Positions 1-8,108 are shown, numbered from the stretch's first letter. The stretch is DNA of 15,947 nucleotides from Candidatus Nealsoniibacteriota bacterium (GCA_003554445.1 PWGJ01000111.1:1-15947); one strand, 5' to 3'. The notes: generated by a model not told the origin, from the letters alone. Program-made: numbers and translations.

Positions 1-1462
1 CTCCCAAAAGTTCATTCTTTTCTATGGAGACTGTACCCACCAAGACCGGTTGACCCTTTTCATGTCGTTTTTTCACTTCTCTGATTACCGCTTTAAACTT
101 ACCCATTTCGGTCCTGAAAACTTTATCTTCAAGAGCCTTTCTTTGAAGTGGTCTGTTGGTCGGAATCACCACTACTCTCAAATCATAAACTTTATCGAAT
201 TCTTCTTCGGAGGTTTTGGCCGTACCGGTCATTCCGGCTAACTTGTCGTACATTCTGAATAGATTCTGGAAAGTAACCTTTGCCATCGTTTTGGATTCTG
301 CCTTTATCGGTAATCCTTCTTTGGCTTCTATCGCCTGATGAAGGCCTCCGGACCAACGCCGACCGGGCATAAGCCTGCCGGTAAATTCGTCAACTATTAT
401 CACTTGATCATCCTTAACCACATAATGAGTGTCTTTTTCAAAAAGAGGTTTTCCGGTTTCGGGATTGGTCGCCTGTGCTCTTAAGGCTTGCTCCAAATAA
501 TGAAGATATTTCATTCCTTTCGACTCGTATATGTTTTCCAAGCTCAAAATATCTTCCACTTTTTTAACTCCTTCCTCCGTGAGAGTTACCGCTCTCTCTT
601 TTTCATGTACTTCATAATGTTTTTCAGCTTTCAGCTGTGGAACTATTCTGGCAAAATCTTTATATCTGTCAGAACCTTCTTTATCCGGTTGGGAGATAAT
701 TAAAGGCGTTCTGGCTTCATCGATAAGAACCGAGTCTATTTCATCGATTATGCAGTAATTAAAACCTCTTTGAACTTTTCTGTCCAAGCTGGTTGCCATA
801 TTGTCTCTCAGATAATCAAATCCAAATTGATTGTTGGTTCCGTAGGTTATGTCGGCCTGATAAGCTTCTTTTCTGTTTACGGGTCGTAGAAAGTCTTCTT
901 CAACCTTAAAACTACCCAATTCATCTCTTTTTTTATCTTTTTCTTCACTGGCCTCGGCTTCGTATTCCGAGTCGTAAACAAAGGCTTCCCTATCTCCTAT
1001 ACAGCCGGTTGTAAGTCCTAAATAGTCGTAAATTTGCCCCATCCAAACCGTATCTCTCTTTGCCAAATAATCATTTACCGTAACCAAATGAGCACCCTCA
1101 CCTTTTAGAGCATTTAAATAAAGTGGCATTGTTGCGGTAAGAGTTTTTCCCTCTCCCGTTTTCATCTCGGCCACATCTCCATTGTGAAGCGTTATCGCAC
1201 CCATTACCTGCACGTCATAATGTCTTTGATTGAGAGTTCTTTTAGCTGCTTCTCTGACCAAAGCATAAGCTTCCGGCAATAAACTATCCAGGCTTTCTCC
1301 GTCTTGAATTCTTCTTTTGAATTCCTCCGTTTTTTCTTTCATCTCTTCTTCCGTGAGCTTTTTCACTCGGTCTTCCAAAGAGTTGACTTTTTCTACCTTC
1401 GGTTTTATATCCTTCAGATATTTTTCATTGGGATCGCCGAATATTTTCGTTAAAATGGACAT
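1..1462 (-). CDS. secA: Protein translocase subunit SecA, N-terminal part (cut by window edge)
   Basis: SecA is the ATPase motor that drives unfolded preproteins through the SecYEG channel in the inner membrane. About 487 codons are visible from the ATG at 1460-1462; the rest of the gene lies beyond base 1. The first nucleotide-binding domain is clear: Walker A TGEGKT at residues 102-107, the SecA signature TYGTNNQFGFDYLRDNM at about 207-223, and Walker B DEIDSVLIDEARTPL at about 240-254 (the SecA form of the DEAD motif). The preprotein-binding region and GMTGTA motif follow. A charged, lysine/glutamate-rich stretch at about 165-190 precedes the signature and looks like a lineage-specific insertion. 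The start has no Shine-Dalgarno sequence. It lies 99 bases after hpf and may have its own promoter as well as read-through from serpin-murB-hpf. Confidence 0.97.
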   Translation of the reverse strand, partial: MSILTKIFGDPNEKYLKDIKPKVEKVNSLEDRVKKLTEEEMKEKTEEFKRRIQDGESLDSLLPEAYALVREAAKRTLNQRHYDVQVMGAITLHNGDVAEMKTGEGKTLTATMPLYLNALKGEGAHLVTVNDYLAKRDTVWMGQIYDYLGLTTGCIGDREAFVYDSEYEAEASEEKDKKRDELGSFKVEEDFLRPVNRKEAYQADITYGTNNQFGFDYLRDNMATSLDRKVQRGFNYCIIDEIDSVLIDEARTPLIISQPDKEGSDRYKDFARIVPQLKAEKHYEVHEKERAVTLTEEGVKKVEDILSLENIYESKGMKYLHYLEQALRAQATNPETGKPLFEKDTHYVVKDDQVIIVDEFTGRLMPGRRWSGGLHQAIEAKEGLPIKAESKTMAKVTFQNLFRMYDKLAGMTGTAKTSEEEFDKVYDLRVVVIPTNRPLQRKALEDKVFRTEMGKFKAVIREVKKRHEKGQPVLVGTVSIEKNELLG

Positions 1463-1490
1463 AATTTCTAGTTTTCAACTGATTTAACTG

Positions 1491-1518
1491 ATTAAACTTC
1501 CATGAAAAACTTTTGCAA
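1491..1518 (-). promoter_or_regulatory. Possible secA promoter
   Basis: In the 99-base hpf-secA gap, the minus strand reads TTGCAA (1513-1518), a 16-base spacer, then TTTAAT (1491-1496), about 29 bases before the secA ATG. Both boxes deviate from consensus. A short inverted repeat (AAGATTT-CGG-AAATCTT, 1517-1533) overlaps the -35 side but has no T-tract on the minus strand, so it is not read as a terminator. Confidence 0.3.
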
Positions 1519-1561
1519 GATTTCGGAAATCTTTTGGTTTTTTACCGTATTAAAAATTTTA

Positions 1562-2002
1562 TCAAACATCCAATTCCTCTTCAGCTTCAGTTGCCGTTCC
1601 GCTCTTTTCTCTTATCTTCTTGGCTTTTCGTTCACCTTTCCTTTGTAGTGTCGATTGTTTCTCCTTGTATTCTTTTACTTGCCTTTTAAGTTCATAGCTG
1701 GCTTCGGCGACCGCCTCTTTCGGAGAAGTGGTAACATCTTCGGCTCTGAGTGAAGTTCCCGGTAAATACATTTGCGCTTCAACCCTGTAAACATCTCCTT
1801 TATTTTGGCCTTTGGTTATCTTCTCTATTTCTATTTCCAAATTGACTCTCGCTTTGGCGTCATCTCCGACCTTCTTTTCGTCCTTTTCTTGTTTTTCTAA
1901 AAGTTTCGGTAAAAATTTTTCAACTTTAGTTAATTTTTCTTTCGTATACTTCTCAAGATGATCGGTAAGCTGCATATTTTTGGTTCTGATCCTTATTTCC
2001 AT
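1562..2002 (-). CDS. hpf: Ribosome hibernation promoting factor (HPF/YfiA family)
   Basis: This 146-residue protein matches the HPF/YfiA/RaiA family, which binds the decoding centre of the 30S subunit and silences ribosomes during starvation or stationary phase. The N-terminus (MEIRIRTKNMQLTDHLEKY) is the usual beta-alpha start of the family. The YRVEAQMYLPG stretch at about 92-102 and the ASYELKRQVKEYKEK helix are also typical. The final ~35 residues are a lysine-rich then acidic tail, and the C-terminal dimerisation domain of long HPF is absent, so this is a short type. It contains an extra charged loop at about 38-52 (KQEKDEKKVGDDAK). No Shine-Dalgarno sequence precedes the ATG. It lies 25 bases after murB and 99 bases before secA, a neighbour commonly found with hpf in many bacteria. 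Confidence 0.93.
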   Translation of the reverse strand: MEIRIRTKNMQLTDHLEKYTKEKLTKVEKFLPKLLEKQEKDEKKVGDDAKARVNLEIEIEKITKGQNKGDVYRVEAQMYLPGTSLRAEDVTTSPKEAVAEASYELKRQVKEYKEKQSTLQRKGERKAKKIREKSGTATEAEEELDV

Positions 2003-2027
2003 AAAATTAAAATTTAAAATTTATATT

Positions 2028-2963
2028 TTAGACACCTATAAACCTGACTTCTCTTTCAAGGTTAACTCCGAATCTCTCAAAAACTTCTTGCTTTGCTTTT
2101 TTTATTAAGTTTTTAACATCTTCCGAATCGGCTTCTTTTTGATTTACTATAAAATTTGCATGTCTTTCAGAAAAGGCAGCTCCTCCGATGGAGTGTCCTT
2201 TCAGACCGACCGATTCAATCAAATAGCCGGCCGACTGTATACCCTTTTGGTTAAAATCTTTTAAGAGTGGATATTTTTCAATCAGTTTAGCATCTTCTAT
2301 TTTGGTCTCCGGATTTTTGAATATACTTCCGGCACAAGGCATTTCCATCGGATGATTTTTATTTCTGTATTCGATGTATTTATCAATCTTTTCTTTAATC
2401 TCTTCCTTATTGCTGCTTTTAAGTTTTAAGGAAGCCGAGAGAATAGTCAAATTATCTCTTTTGAATGTACTGTTTCGGTATGAAAAATCTATCTCTTTCA
2501 ACGGTAATACTTTTTTCTCACCTTCCTTGAGAACTTCAACTTCTTTGACAACATCGGCAATCGACTGACCGAACGCTCCGGCATTTCCGTAAACCGCCCC
2601 TCCCAAACTGCCGGGAACTCCCGCTGCCCACTCAAGGCCGGTAAAAGAATGATTTAGGCAAAAACCCGCTAACCGGGGTAAAGAGACACCCGCTCCGACT
2701 CTTATTAAATTTTCTTCTCTTGATAAAAATTCTATCTCCCCGCTTCTTAATTTTACTACCAAACCGTCAACACCTTTCGATGAAACCAAGACATTGGATC
2801 CACCCCCTAAAACGGTTACGGGAACATCCATCCTGTCTGCTTGAATAACTGCGTCCTCCAGCTGGTGGCGACAATGAACCGAAACGAAAAATTCCGCCTC
2901 GCCTCCTATCTTAAAAGTCGTTTCATCCGCTATCGGATATTTTTTCTCTATCTTTATATTCAT
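2028..2963 (-). CDS. murB: UDP-N-acetylenolpyruvoylglucosamine reductase MurB
   Basis: MurB is the FAD enzyme that uses NADPH to reduce UDP-GlcNAc-enolpyruvate to UDP-MurNAc in cytoplasmic peptidoglycan synthesis. The 311-residue length fits the type II form. Visible landmarks are the FAD-binding VLGGGSNVLV at 51-60, GLEWAAGVPGSLGGAVYGNAG at about 109-129, the FSYRNSTFK motif with the active-site arginine at Arg163, PCAGSIFKNP with the proton-donor serine at Ser213, and EVRFIG near the C-terminus with the catalytic glutamate at Glu305. All catalytic positions known for the family are present, so the enzyme should be active. The ATG lies only 4 bases after the serpin stop and has no Shine-Dalgarno sequence, so translational coupling with the serpin is likely. 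It indicates that the organism makes its own peptidoglycan, consistent with the wall-binding proteins encoded nearby. Confidence 0.97.
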   Translation of the reverse strand: MNIKIEKKYPIADETTFKIGGEAEFFVSVHCRHQLEDAVIQADRMDVPVTVLGGGSNVLVSSKGVDGLVVKLRSGEIEFLSREENLIRVGAGVSLPRLAGFCLNHSFTGLEWAAGVPGSLGGAVYGNAGAFGQSIADVVKEVEVLKEGEKKVLPLKEIDFSYRNSTFKRDNLTILSASLKLKSSNKEEIKEKIDKYIEYRNKNHPMEMPCAGSIFKNPETKIEDAKLIEKYPLLKDFNQKGIQSAGYLIESVGLKGHSIGGAAFSERHANFIVNQKEADSEDVKNLIKKAKQEVFERFGVNLEREVRFIGV

Positions 2964-2967
2964 AATT

Positions 2968-4170
2968 TTATGAGGGATCCACTAATTGACCGATAAATAA
3001 AATTGTTTCCGTTTCCGGCTCTTCTATCACGAAAAGAAACGGTTCATTGAACTCTAAAGCCATCGGTAAGGATTCAAGTCTCATTTCCACGGCGGTAGCC
3101 GCTGCTGCTTCGGTTCCTTTTTCATCAACTTCCACGAAAGAAGCATGAAGAACATCGGATATGTAAACGTTGAGATCCAGTTCTCCCAAATCCACCATCT
3201 CGGAAAAATCAGCTTCATCACTGTCGAAGGCTTTTTCCATTCCCATCTCTTCAAGAGTTTCAACCAGACCCAAACTGTCTTCCAAAACAAACTTCGGCAT
3301 CCTTAAAACAGTCTCGCTTTTATTTGTCGGTTTCATTTCTTGGAAATATTCTGCATCAAATTCTTGATAAAACTCAGGAAGACTTTTTTCCAGTGGCATG
3401 AAAGCATGAAAAAGAAAATCACCATCTTCATACTCAAGTGTTGCCGCTTGCACTTCTTCACTAATTCCATGCCTGTATTCAGCTTCGCTTTCCATCATTT
3501 CAACCTGAACTTCTCCTTCAGGGCTGTAAAATGTTCTCTCCGTGGTGTCCGCCTCATCAAACTCTATCTCCCAATTACCGTTAAAATAGATGGCGTTAAC
3601 CAAATAAGCAATCACGAGTTCATCTATCGGCCCGGCATCTATAATCTCTTCTATGTTTTCTCCGGTATTTTCGTAAACCCACTGATTAATCGGCTCTCCG
3701 GTATCCGGAAGTGGCCCGATCTCCGCTTCAAAATATTTTTCTCCGTCAGCTTTGTAAGACTCCAAAAAAGGAATCTCTTCCCTTAGGAAAAGCGAATTGG
3801 CAATTGCAACTTCATTCTTTTGGGAAGAGTATTCCAAAAAATGTTTCAGTCCCAATGAGTCTTCCATTAATTTTTCTAATTCCATTTCATCTATACCCAA
3901 TACTTGCGCCATCTCATCAGCCGTCTCACCATCCGCCCCACGATAAGCCATACTCAGTGCGGAATGGATGCTATAAGGAGAAATAAATAAATTCTCATCA
4001 TCTTCCGCCAATCTAAAAAAACTATTGAATGAAAATTCCGTCACCGCTGAGGAGAGCTCCGTAAGCTCTTCGGGATTTCTTAATTCGGGAGTCTCTTCTT
4101 CAGTTTCTAAAAAGTATAGAGAAGTTAGCCCGATTAATATAATTATGGCGATTGTTGCCACTTTTTTCAT
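2968..4170 (-). CDS. Secreted or membrane-anchored serpin (serine/cysteine protease inhibitor)
   Basis: A full-length 400-residue serpin. The N-terminus has a hydrophobic segment (about residues 4-20) without a lipobox cysteine, so it is a signal peptide or signal anchor and the inhibitor should act outside the cell. Conserved serpin features include NLFISPYSIHSALSMAYRGA at about 60-79, the NAIYFNGNW shutter motif at 192-200, LRMPKF at 289-294, and FNEPFLF at 374-380. The reactive-centre hinge EKGTEAAAATA at 350-360 has small residues from P14 to P9, the pattern needed for inhibitory loop insertion. Counting from the hinge (Gly352 as P15) gives Glu366-Ser367 as P1-P1', with the same spacing to FNEPF as in alpha-1-antitrypsin. 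A promoter lies upstream, and murB follows after 4 bases. The target protease is unknown. Confidence 0.95.
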   Translation of the reverse strand: MKKVATIAIIILIGLTSLYFLETEEETPELRNPEELTELSSAVTEFSFNSFFRLAEDDENLFISPYSIHSALSMAYRGADGETADEMAQVLGIDEMELEKLMEDSLGLKHFLEYSSQKNEVAIANSLFLREEIPFLESYKADGEKYFEAEIGPLPDTGEPINQWVYENTGENIEEIIDAGPIDELVIAYLVNAIYFNGNWEIEFDEADTTERTFYSPEGEVQVEMMESEAEYRHGISEEVQAATLEYEDGDFLFHAFMPLEKSLPEFYQEFDAEYFQEMKPTNKSETVLRMPKFVLEDSLGLVETLEEMGMEKAFDSDEADFSEMVDLGELDLNVYISDVLHASFVEVDEKGTEAAAATAVEMRLESLPMALEFNEPFLFVIEEPETETILFIGQLVDPS

Positions 4171-4200
4171 ATCTTAAAAACTTAATTTGTAACCGTTATT

Positions 4201-4229
4201 ATTATATCACCACGAAGCTAAAATAAAAA
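4201..4229 (-). promoter_or_regulatory. Putative promoter of serpin-murB-hpf
   Basis: The minus strand has a perfect -10 box TATAAT (4201-4206), 30 bases before the serpin ATG. The best -35 with 17-base spacing is only TTTTTA (4224-4229) and overlaps the terminator T-tract, so the -10 box is the main support. Confidence 0.45.
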
Positions 4230-4254
4230 GGCACGGGCAAAGCCCGAGCCTTTT
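4226..4254 (-). terminator. Rho-independent terminator after the acidic membrane protein gene
   Basis: Hairpin AAAAGGC-a-CGGGC / AAA loop / GCCCG-a-GCCTTTT, with a single A/A mismatch. On the minus strand it is followed by TTTTTATTTT. It lies just after the stop of the gene at 4276-5313 and separates the envelope block from the serpin operon. Confidence 0.9.
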
Positions 4255-4275
4255 ATATTTCGCTAAAATCTTTCT

Positions 4276-5313
4276 TTATTGTTCTAGATCAATCTGGTCA
4301 ACCTCAAAATCCGGAAGAAATTGAAATTCTTCCATCACCTCTTCCAAGGTTATATATTCTTCGGGAGCTTCTATGTTGAACTCTTCATTGAAGTTAGAGT
4401 ATTCCATAACCATTTTAACAACTATACTTTCGGGAACACCTTCTACCTCCTGCATTTCACCAAAATCTTCCTCACTGAAATCGGTAGCGGAGACTACTTC
4501 CATCCTTACCAAATAATCATCTTGAACCCATGCATACATTTCCATATCCTCATAGGATTCTTTCATTTCATCTGTCATTTCTTCAATTAAATCCTGTCTC
4601 TCTTCTTCAGTTAACTCTACACCCAAAAGTTCCATAATTTCATAATCTTCTACTATCTCCAGATAGAAATCAGTCATCTTTTCCGCATCCATTTCCAGCG
4701 TGTATTTTTTAGCGGGTCCGGTATCCAACTCGTCTTCTTCCGTATCCTTTACACTGATAACTCCTTCTCTCCACATTCTTTCCGATAATTCCTCGGATTT
4801 CTCAAAAACATCTTCTATTGTAAACGGTTCGACTTCCATCTCCATAGCCAAACCGGCTAAAACCAAGTCCGCTTGTTCAGAGATGTTTTCCATAAGCAAA
4901 ATATCATTTTGCGTTATCATGTCGACTTGATCCGCTCCGAAAGGAAGTGCCATGTATGGGAAAGTTTCCACTCTTCCGTAAAGATCGTCATCAACATAAG
5001 TTAAGCTTGCTCCCAAATTGGCAGCCAAACCTTCCATACTCATCTCCAAAGTTCCTTCCGCCCAAACCGCTTTTTCAATTCGATCATAATCAGCATTTCC
5101 CGAAAACAAAAAGTCGGGAGATTCCTCCAAGCCTTCGAAATCGATATCCATTTCCAATGCAACGCTGTAAGAATCCAGGTTACTGGTATTTTTCTCAGCC
5201 TGCATTAATTCTTCTTCAGGTGTCATCGGACCAACTAATCTCATAGCGCCGTACACACCACCGACAACCAAAAGGATTGCCAAAACTATTAAGGCTATTT
5301 TTTTATTATCCAT
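4276..5313 (-). CDS. Acidic extracytoplasmic protein with N-terminal membrane anchor (LppX/LolA-like fold suspected)
   Basis: 345 residues. A transmembrane segment (about 6-27, IALIVLAILLVVGGVYGA) is preceded by two lysines and lacks a lipobox cysteine, so the protein is probably anchored with its body outside. The body is very acidic, with few aromatic residues and no cysteine. It starts with a small helix (TPEEELMQAEKNTSNLDSYS), followed by alternating beta strands such as YSVALEMDIDFEG, SGNADYDRIEKAVWAEGTLEM and KKYTLEMDAEKMTDFYLEIVEDY. This order resembles the antiparallel half-barrel of lipid carriers of the LppX/LprG and LolA type, but no diagnostic motif is visible. It follows the flippase-like gene by 31 bases and ends at a strong terminator, so it is the last gene of the envelope operon. 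A role in lipid or lipoprotein handling is only a guess from fold and context. Confidence 0.8.
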   Translation of the reverse strand: MDNKKIALIVLAILLVVGGVYGAMRLVGPMTPEEELMQAEKNTSNLDSYSVALEMDIDFEGLEESPDFLFSGNADYDRIEKAVWAEGTLEMSMEGLAANLGASLTYVDDDLYGRVETFPYMALPFGADQVDMITQNDILLMENISEQADLVLAGLAMEMEVEPFTIEDVFEKSEELSERMWREGVISVKDTEEDELDTGPAKKYTLEMDAEKMTDFYLEIVEDYEIMELLGVELTEEERQDLIEEMTDEMKESYEDMEMYAWVQDDYLVRMEVVSATDFSEEDFGEMQEVEGVPESIVVKMVMEYSNFNEEFNIEAPEEYITLEEVMEEFQFLPDFEVDQIDLEQ

Positions 5314-5344
5314 TTTTATTCTTTCTTACTTTTATTAATAATTT

Positions 5345-6382
5345 TTAATTTCGACTTTTATCTTTTTTAAGTCTATCAATAAAGTTAAATGTTTTCAATT
5401 CAAATACCTTAAAGGCTATCTTTATTCCGAAAATTAAACCTAAAATACAAATAACCAAATCTCCCGCTCTCCAGGTCATTCCAAAAACCGTACCCGTTTC
5501 AAATCCGAACTCCAAGACTTCAAAACCAAAAGAAGATATTGCTTCCAGTCCACCCAATCCGGCCGGTAACGGTAAAAGTAAAGCCAGGTATGAAAGCCCT
5601 TGTACCGCCAAACTTTTCACCGGATCGAATACCTTTGCCAAAAAGATCACTAAAAATAGAGCTCTTATATAAAACAAGCTATGTCGCAAAAAACTGAGTC
5701 CTACACCCTTCCAAAAAAATGATTGTGAGGGAGAAAAGAATCTTAAAACGTTTCCCTCCGTATTGAATATGAATTCTCCGTTCTTTGTCGATTTTACTTC
5801 CGTCTTTTTTAGGCCGAAGAGGCCCAGCACTAAAAGCAAAATACTCTTTTTACCGATTGCTCTCAGATAAAAAATAGTAAGCCCGACGACCAATACCAAT
5901 ATTGATAAAATAACAACCCAAAAAATCCATATCGTCGGGAAGTCACCAAAACGCAAAAACACCGCTACTCCTGCAACTATAAATAATATATGAAAAGTTC
6001 CGTCGAGTATCTTGTCAATTATTACCGAGGAAAAACTTTTTTCCCAACTTACATTTAAAATTTTGCCCGTTAAATAAACCCTTAAAGCTTCGCCCCCGAA
6101 GAGAGAAACGGGTGTAATATAATCTATCGTATAGCCGGTAGTCCAAACCCCCATTAACTCAGAAAACTTCTTTTTTTCTCCTTGACAGCTCAATATAATC
6201 TTCCATCTAAAAACACCAACAGCCCAAATTAAAAAAGTTAAAAAGACAACAACCAACCCTTCAAAACTAAAAAAGAGGCTTATTGCCTCATTGAAGGTGT
6301 TTACTCCGGCTCTGGCTATAACCAGAAAAAAGATAAATAATCCAATAGCAAGTGCGACTAGAAATTTTATTGCTTTCTTCAT
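5345..6382 (-). CDS. Multipass membrane protein, UPF0104 / lysylphosphatidylglycerol synthase TM family (flippase-like)
   Basis: 345 residues with about eight hydrophobic helices and a basic C-terminal tail. The family signatures are visible: DYITPVSLFGGEALRVYL at about 87-104 (the TPxxxGGEA motif), SSVIIDKILDG at about 118-128, and LLPLPAGLGGLEA at about 271-283 (the PxPxGLGxxE motif). This family includes the flippase half of MprF and stand-alone proteins thought to move glycolipids or aminoacyl-lipids across the membrane. The soluble aminoacyl-transferase domain of MprF is absent, so this is the stand-alone form. It starts 5 bases after the stop of the metalloprotease gene, so the two are almost certainly co-transcribed. 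There is no good Shine-Dalgarno sequence. The substrate cannot be read from the sequence. Confidence 0.88.
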   Translation of the reverse strand: MKKAIKFLVALAIGLFIFFLVIARAGVNTFNEAISLFFSFEGLVVVFLTFLIWAVGVFRWKIILSCQGEKKKFSELMGVWTTGYTIDYITPVSLFGGEALRVYLTGKILNVSWEKSFSSVIIDKILDGTFHILFIVAGVAVFLRFGDFPTIWIFWVVILSILVLVVGLTIFYLRAIGKKSILLLVLGLFGLKKTEVKSTKNGEFIFNTEGNVLRFFSPSQSFFWKGVGLSFLRHSLFYIRALFLVIFLAKVFDPVKSLAVQGLSYLALLLPLPAGLGGLEAISSFGFEVLEFGFETGTVFGMTWRAGDLVICILGLIFGIKIAFKVFELKTFNFIDRLKKDKSRN

Positions 6383-6387
6383 ACTCT

Positions 6388-8046
6388 TTATCGGAGATTG
6401 TTTATCATCGAAATCGTTCTAGCTCCAACATAGCCGGTTCCTTCTTCGATGTCCAACGGGTGTAAAACTTCTTCTGCATATTTTTCTTGAAATCTTATAA
6501 CCGCTTTTTCGGTAAGCTCACCAAAATAGCCGGTTACGTATCCTTCGGGATATATATCGGGTTTTGCTCTTAAAAATCTCTGTAAGCACTCTACCGAATC
6601 TCTGTCAGTGGATCCCCGGCGCAGCGGCCCCTCTATCCTGCAACTTGTCGGGCTCTCTCTTCGCTCTTCCAATCTGGCTTTCAATTGTTCTAAGAGTTCT
6701 CGTAGTCTATTTAATTTTTCCAATGTTTCCTCGCGATTATCTTCGGGAGTGATGCTAGCCTCCCATGTAAAGAGATAGCTTCTTTCAACTCCGTTAAAGC
6801 CGGATATCTTTTCTTGTATGCTGGGCATTATGGTCAGTGATTCATAATCACTGTTAAATCCTTCTACTTCCAAGGACCCCTCTCCATTTTCAGTCTCCAA
6901 AAAATCAACTTCGCATTCATCTTCATGTGTGCAAAGCAAGTATGGAACTTCAACCCTGAGGCCTTCTTCCATTTTAAAGTCAAGATTTAAAGTTCCTCTA
7001 CCGCCCGTAATTTTATGCCAATTTCCGGCCCAATTTTTAGTCCTGTATTGTATCGAGAGACTACTGTCTTCGGAATAAGGCATATAGTTGGTAGCCGGTG
7101 AAACTCTTAAATCAGTTAAATCTTCGCTTTTAAAACAAAATTTTTCTCCGAGACTGCAATCGTTAACCAATACGGCAACTTTAAAGTTATTGAAAACATC
7201 ATGAAAATCCTCTTCGTGTCCGCCTTTTTCCAGTGCATAATTTATACTCTCTATTCCAACTTGATCATGCTTTAAAGAGTCAACTAAAATATCAACTCCG
7301 TAATGATCGACAAGATATTGAGTAAAAACATTAACCACTCCATAATCCGCTCTTTGCCCAATCCATTCCGTTAAGGATATGTCCGGGTCTCTGAGAAAAG
7401 AATTTATTCTTCTATCCAAATTACCATTTTCTACGTCATCATAGCTCAAAAAAGTCGGCATGAATTCGGCTCTGGCTTCATTAAGCCAAACCTCTTCTCT
7501 TACACCTCTCAGTCTTTCCTTTTGATTGAAAACTAAAAGATGCATAAATTCGTGAGCCAAAAAACCTCCCTTGTCTTCATAATTCAAAACAGATGTGTTC
7601 AGATATAGTAAGCTAAGCTCATTTGACCTGGGGTTTTGATATCTTGAATATTGATCTCCGGAATTAAAATAACCACCGGCATTTTCTCGCATCGGATGAA
7701 AAAGAACTGAAATCTTTTCATTGCCGGTGACCGGATGCTCGGGAGGGTCACCGAACTTGTCAGTAACTTGGTGATAAATATCTTCCCTGAATTCTTCCTC
7801 CAAATCATTCATTTTTTGCTGATAAGTGGATTGGTCTCGGCTGGAAAGATCCACCCACCAGGATTTATCAACATAAAAATATAGCTCATCTGTTTCTTTT
7901 ACCAGTTCCGCCCCCAATTCTTCACGATCATCAATATCATACTCCGGCTCTACATAGAAATGCCTAACTTCACCCTCCTCTTGAGCGCTTACAATCCCTA
8001 TAAAAAAGGAAAAAAATATTATTGATAGAAAAAATAATTTCTTCAT
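6388..8046 (-). CDS. Secreted M30-like zinc metalloprotease with C-terminal peptidoglycan-binding domain
   Basis: 552 residues. A signal peptide (hydrophobic to about residue 18, then VSA-Q at 19-22) directs export. The zinc site HEFMH is at 165-169. It is followed 20 residues later by VWLNEARAEF, where Glu190 is the likely third ligand, a gluzincin layout close to that of hyicolysin-type (M30) peptidases. A beta-rich middle region with four cysteines (297, 304, 372, 378) may be disulfide bonded. A charged coiled coil (about 436-464) leads to a PG_binding_1 module at about 476-551 with LRRGSTDRDSVECLQRFL and GYFGELTEKAVIRFQEKY. The protein should therefore be held on the cell wall with its protease domain exposed. 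It is the first gene of a run with the flippase-like gene (5-base gap). No Shine-Dalgarno sequence is present. Its natural substrate is unknown. Confidence 0.85.
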   Translation of the reverse strand: MKKLFFLSIIFFSFFIGIVSAQEEGEVRHFYVEPEYDIDDREELGAELVKETDELYFYVDKSWWVDLSSRDQSTYQQKMNDLEEEFREDIYHQVTDKFGDPPEHPVTGNEKISVLFHPMRENAGGYFNSGDQYSRYQNPRSNELSLLYLNTSVLNYEDKGGFLAHEFMHLLVFNQKERLRGVREEVWLNEARAEFMPTFLSYDDVENGNLDRRINSFLRDPDISLTEWIGQRADYGVVNVFTQYLVDHYGVDILVDSLKHDQVGIESINYALEKGGHEEDFHDVFNNFKVAVLVNDCSLGEKFCFKSEDLTDLRVSPATNYMPYSEDSSLSIQYRTKNWAGNWHKITGGRGTLNLDFKMEEGLRVEVPYLLCTHEDECEVDFLETENGEGSLEVEGFNSDYESLTIMPSIQEKISGFNGVERSYLFTWEASITPEDNREETLEKLNRLRELLEQLKARLEERRESPTSCRIEGPLRRGSTDRDSVECLQRFLRAKPDIYPEGYVTGYFGELTEKAVIRFQEKYAEEVLHPLDIEEGTGYVGARTISMINNLR

Positions 8047-8054
8047 TATTAATC

Positions 8055-8063
8055 AGTATATCA
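8055..8063 (-). promoter_or_regulatory. Extended -10 promoter very close to the metalloprotease start
   Basis: The minus strand reads TGATATACT, an extended -10 box (TGn + TATACT). The expected transcription start would be at about 8048, only about 2 bases before the ATG at 8046, implying a nearly leaderless mRNA. No convincing -35 is present. Confidence 0.4.
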
Positions 8064-8080
8064 AAAAAACAACTTTTAAA

Positions 8081-8104
8081 AAGCTGTGCCCGAAAGCACA
8101 GCTT
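8081..8104 (-). terminator. Hairpin terminator after the small membrane protein gene
   Basis: Perfect 9-base-pair stem AAGCTGTGC (8081-8089) / GCACAGCTT (8096-8104) with loop CCGAAA. On the minus strand it runs into TTT-AAAA and then a longer T-run; on the plus strand it ends in T6. It lies 4 bases past the stop of the gene ending at 8109, before the metalloprotease operon. Confidence 0.8.
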
Positions 8105-8108
8105 TTTT

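Noticed and set aside
1517..1533. Inverted repeat between hpf and secA as a terminator
   Set aside because: The stem is short and A/T-rich and there is no T-tract on the minus strand, so termination before secA is not supported.
3340..3786. 148-codon open frame on the plus strand across the serpin gene
   Set aside because: Antisense to a clear, full-length serpin; no ribosome-binding site and no recognisable protein features. Similar antisense frames over secA, murB and the surface protein gene are rejected for the same reason.
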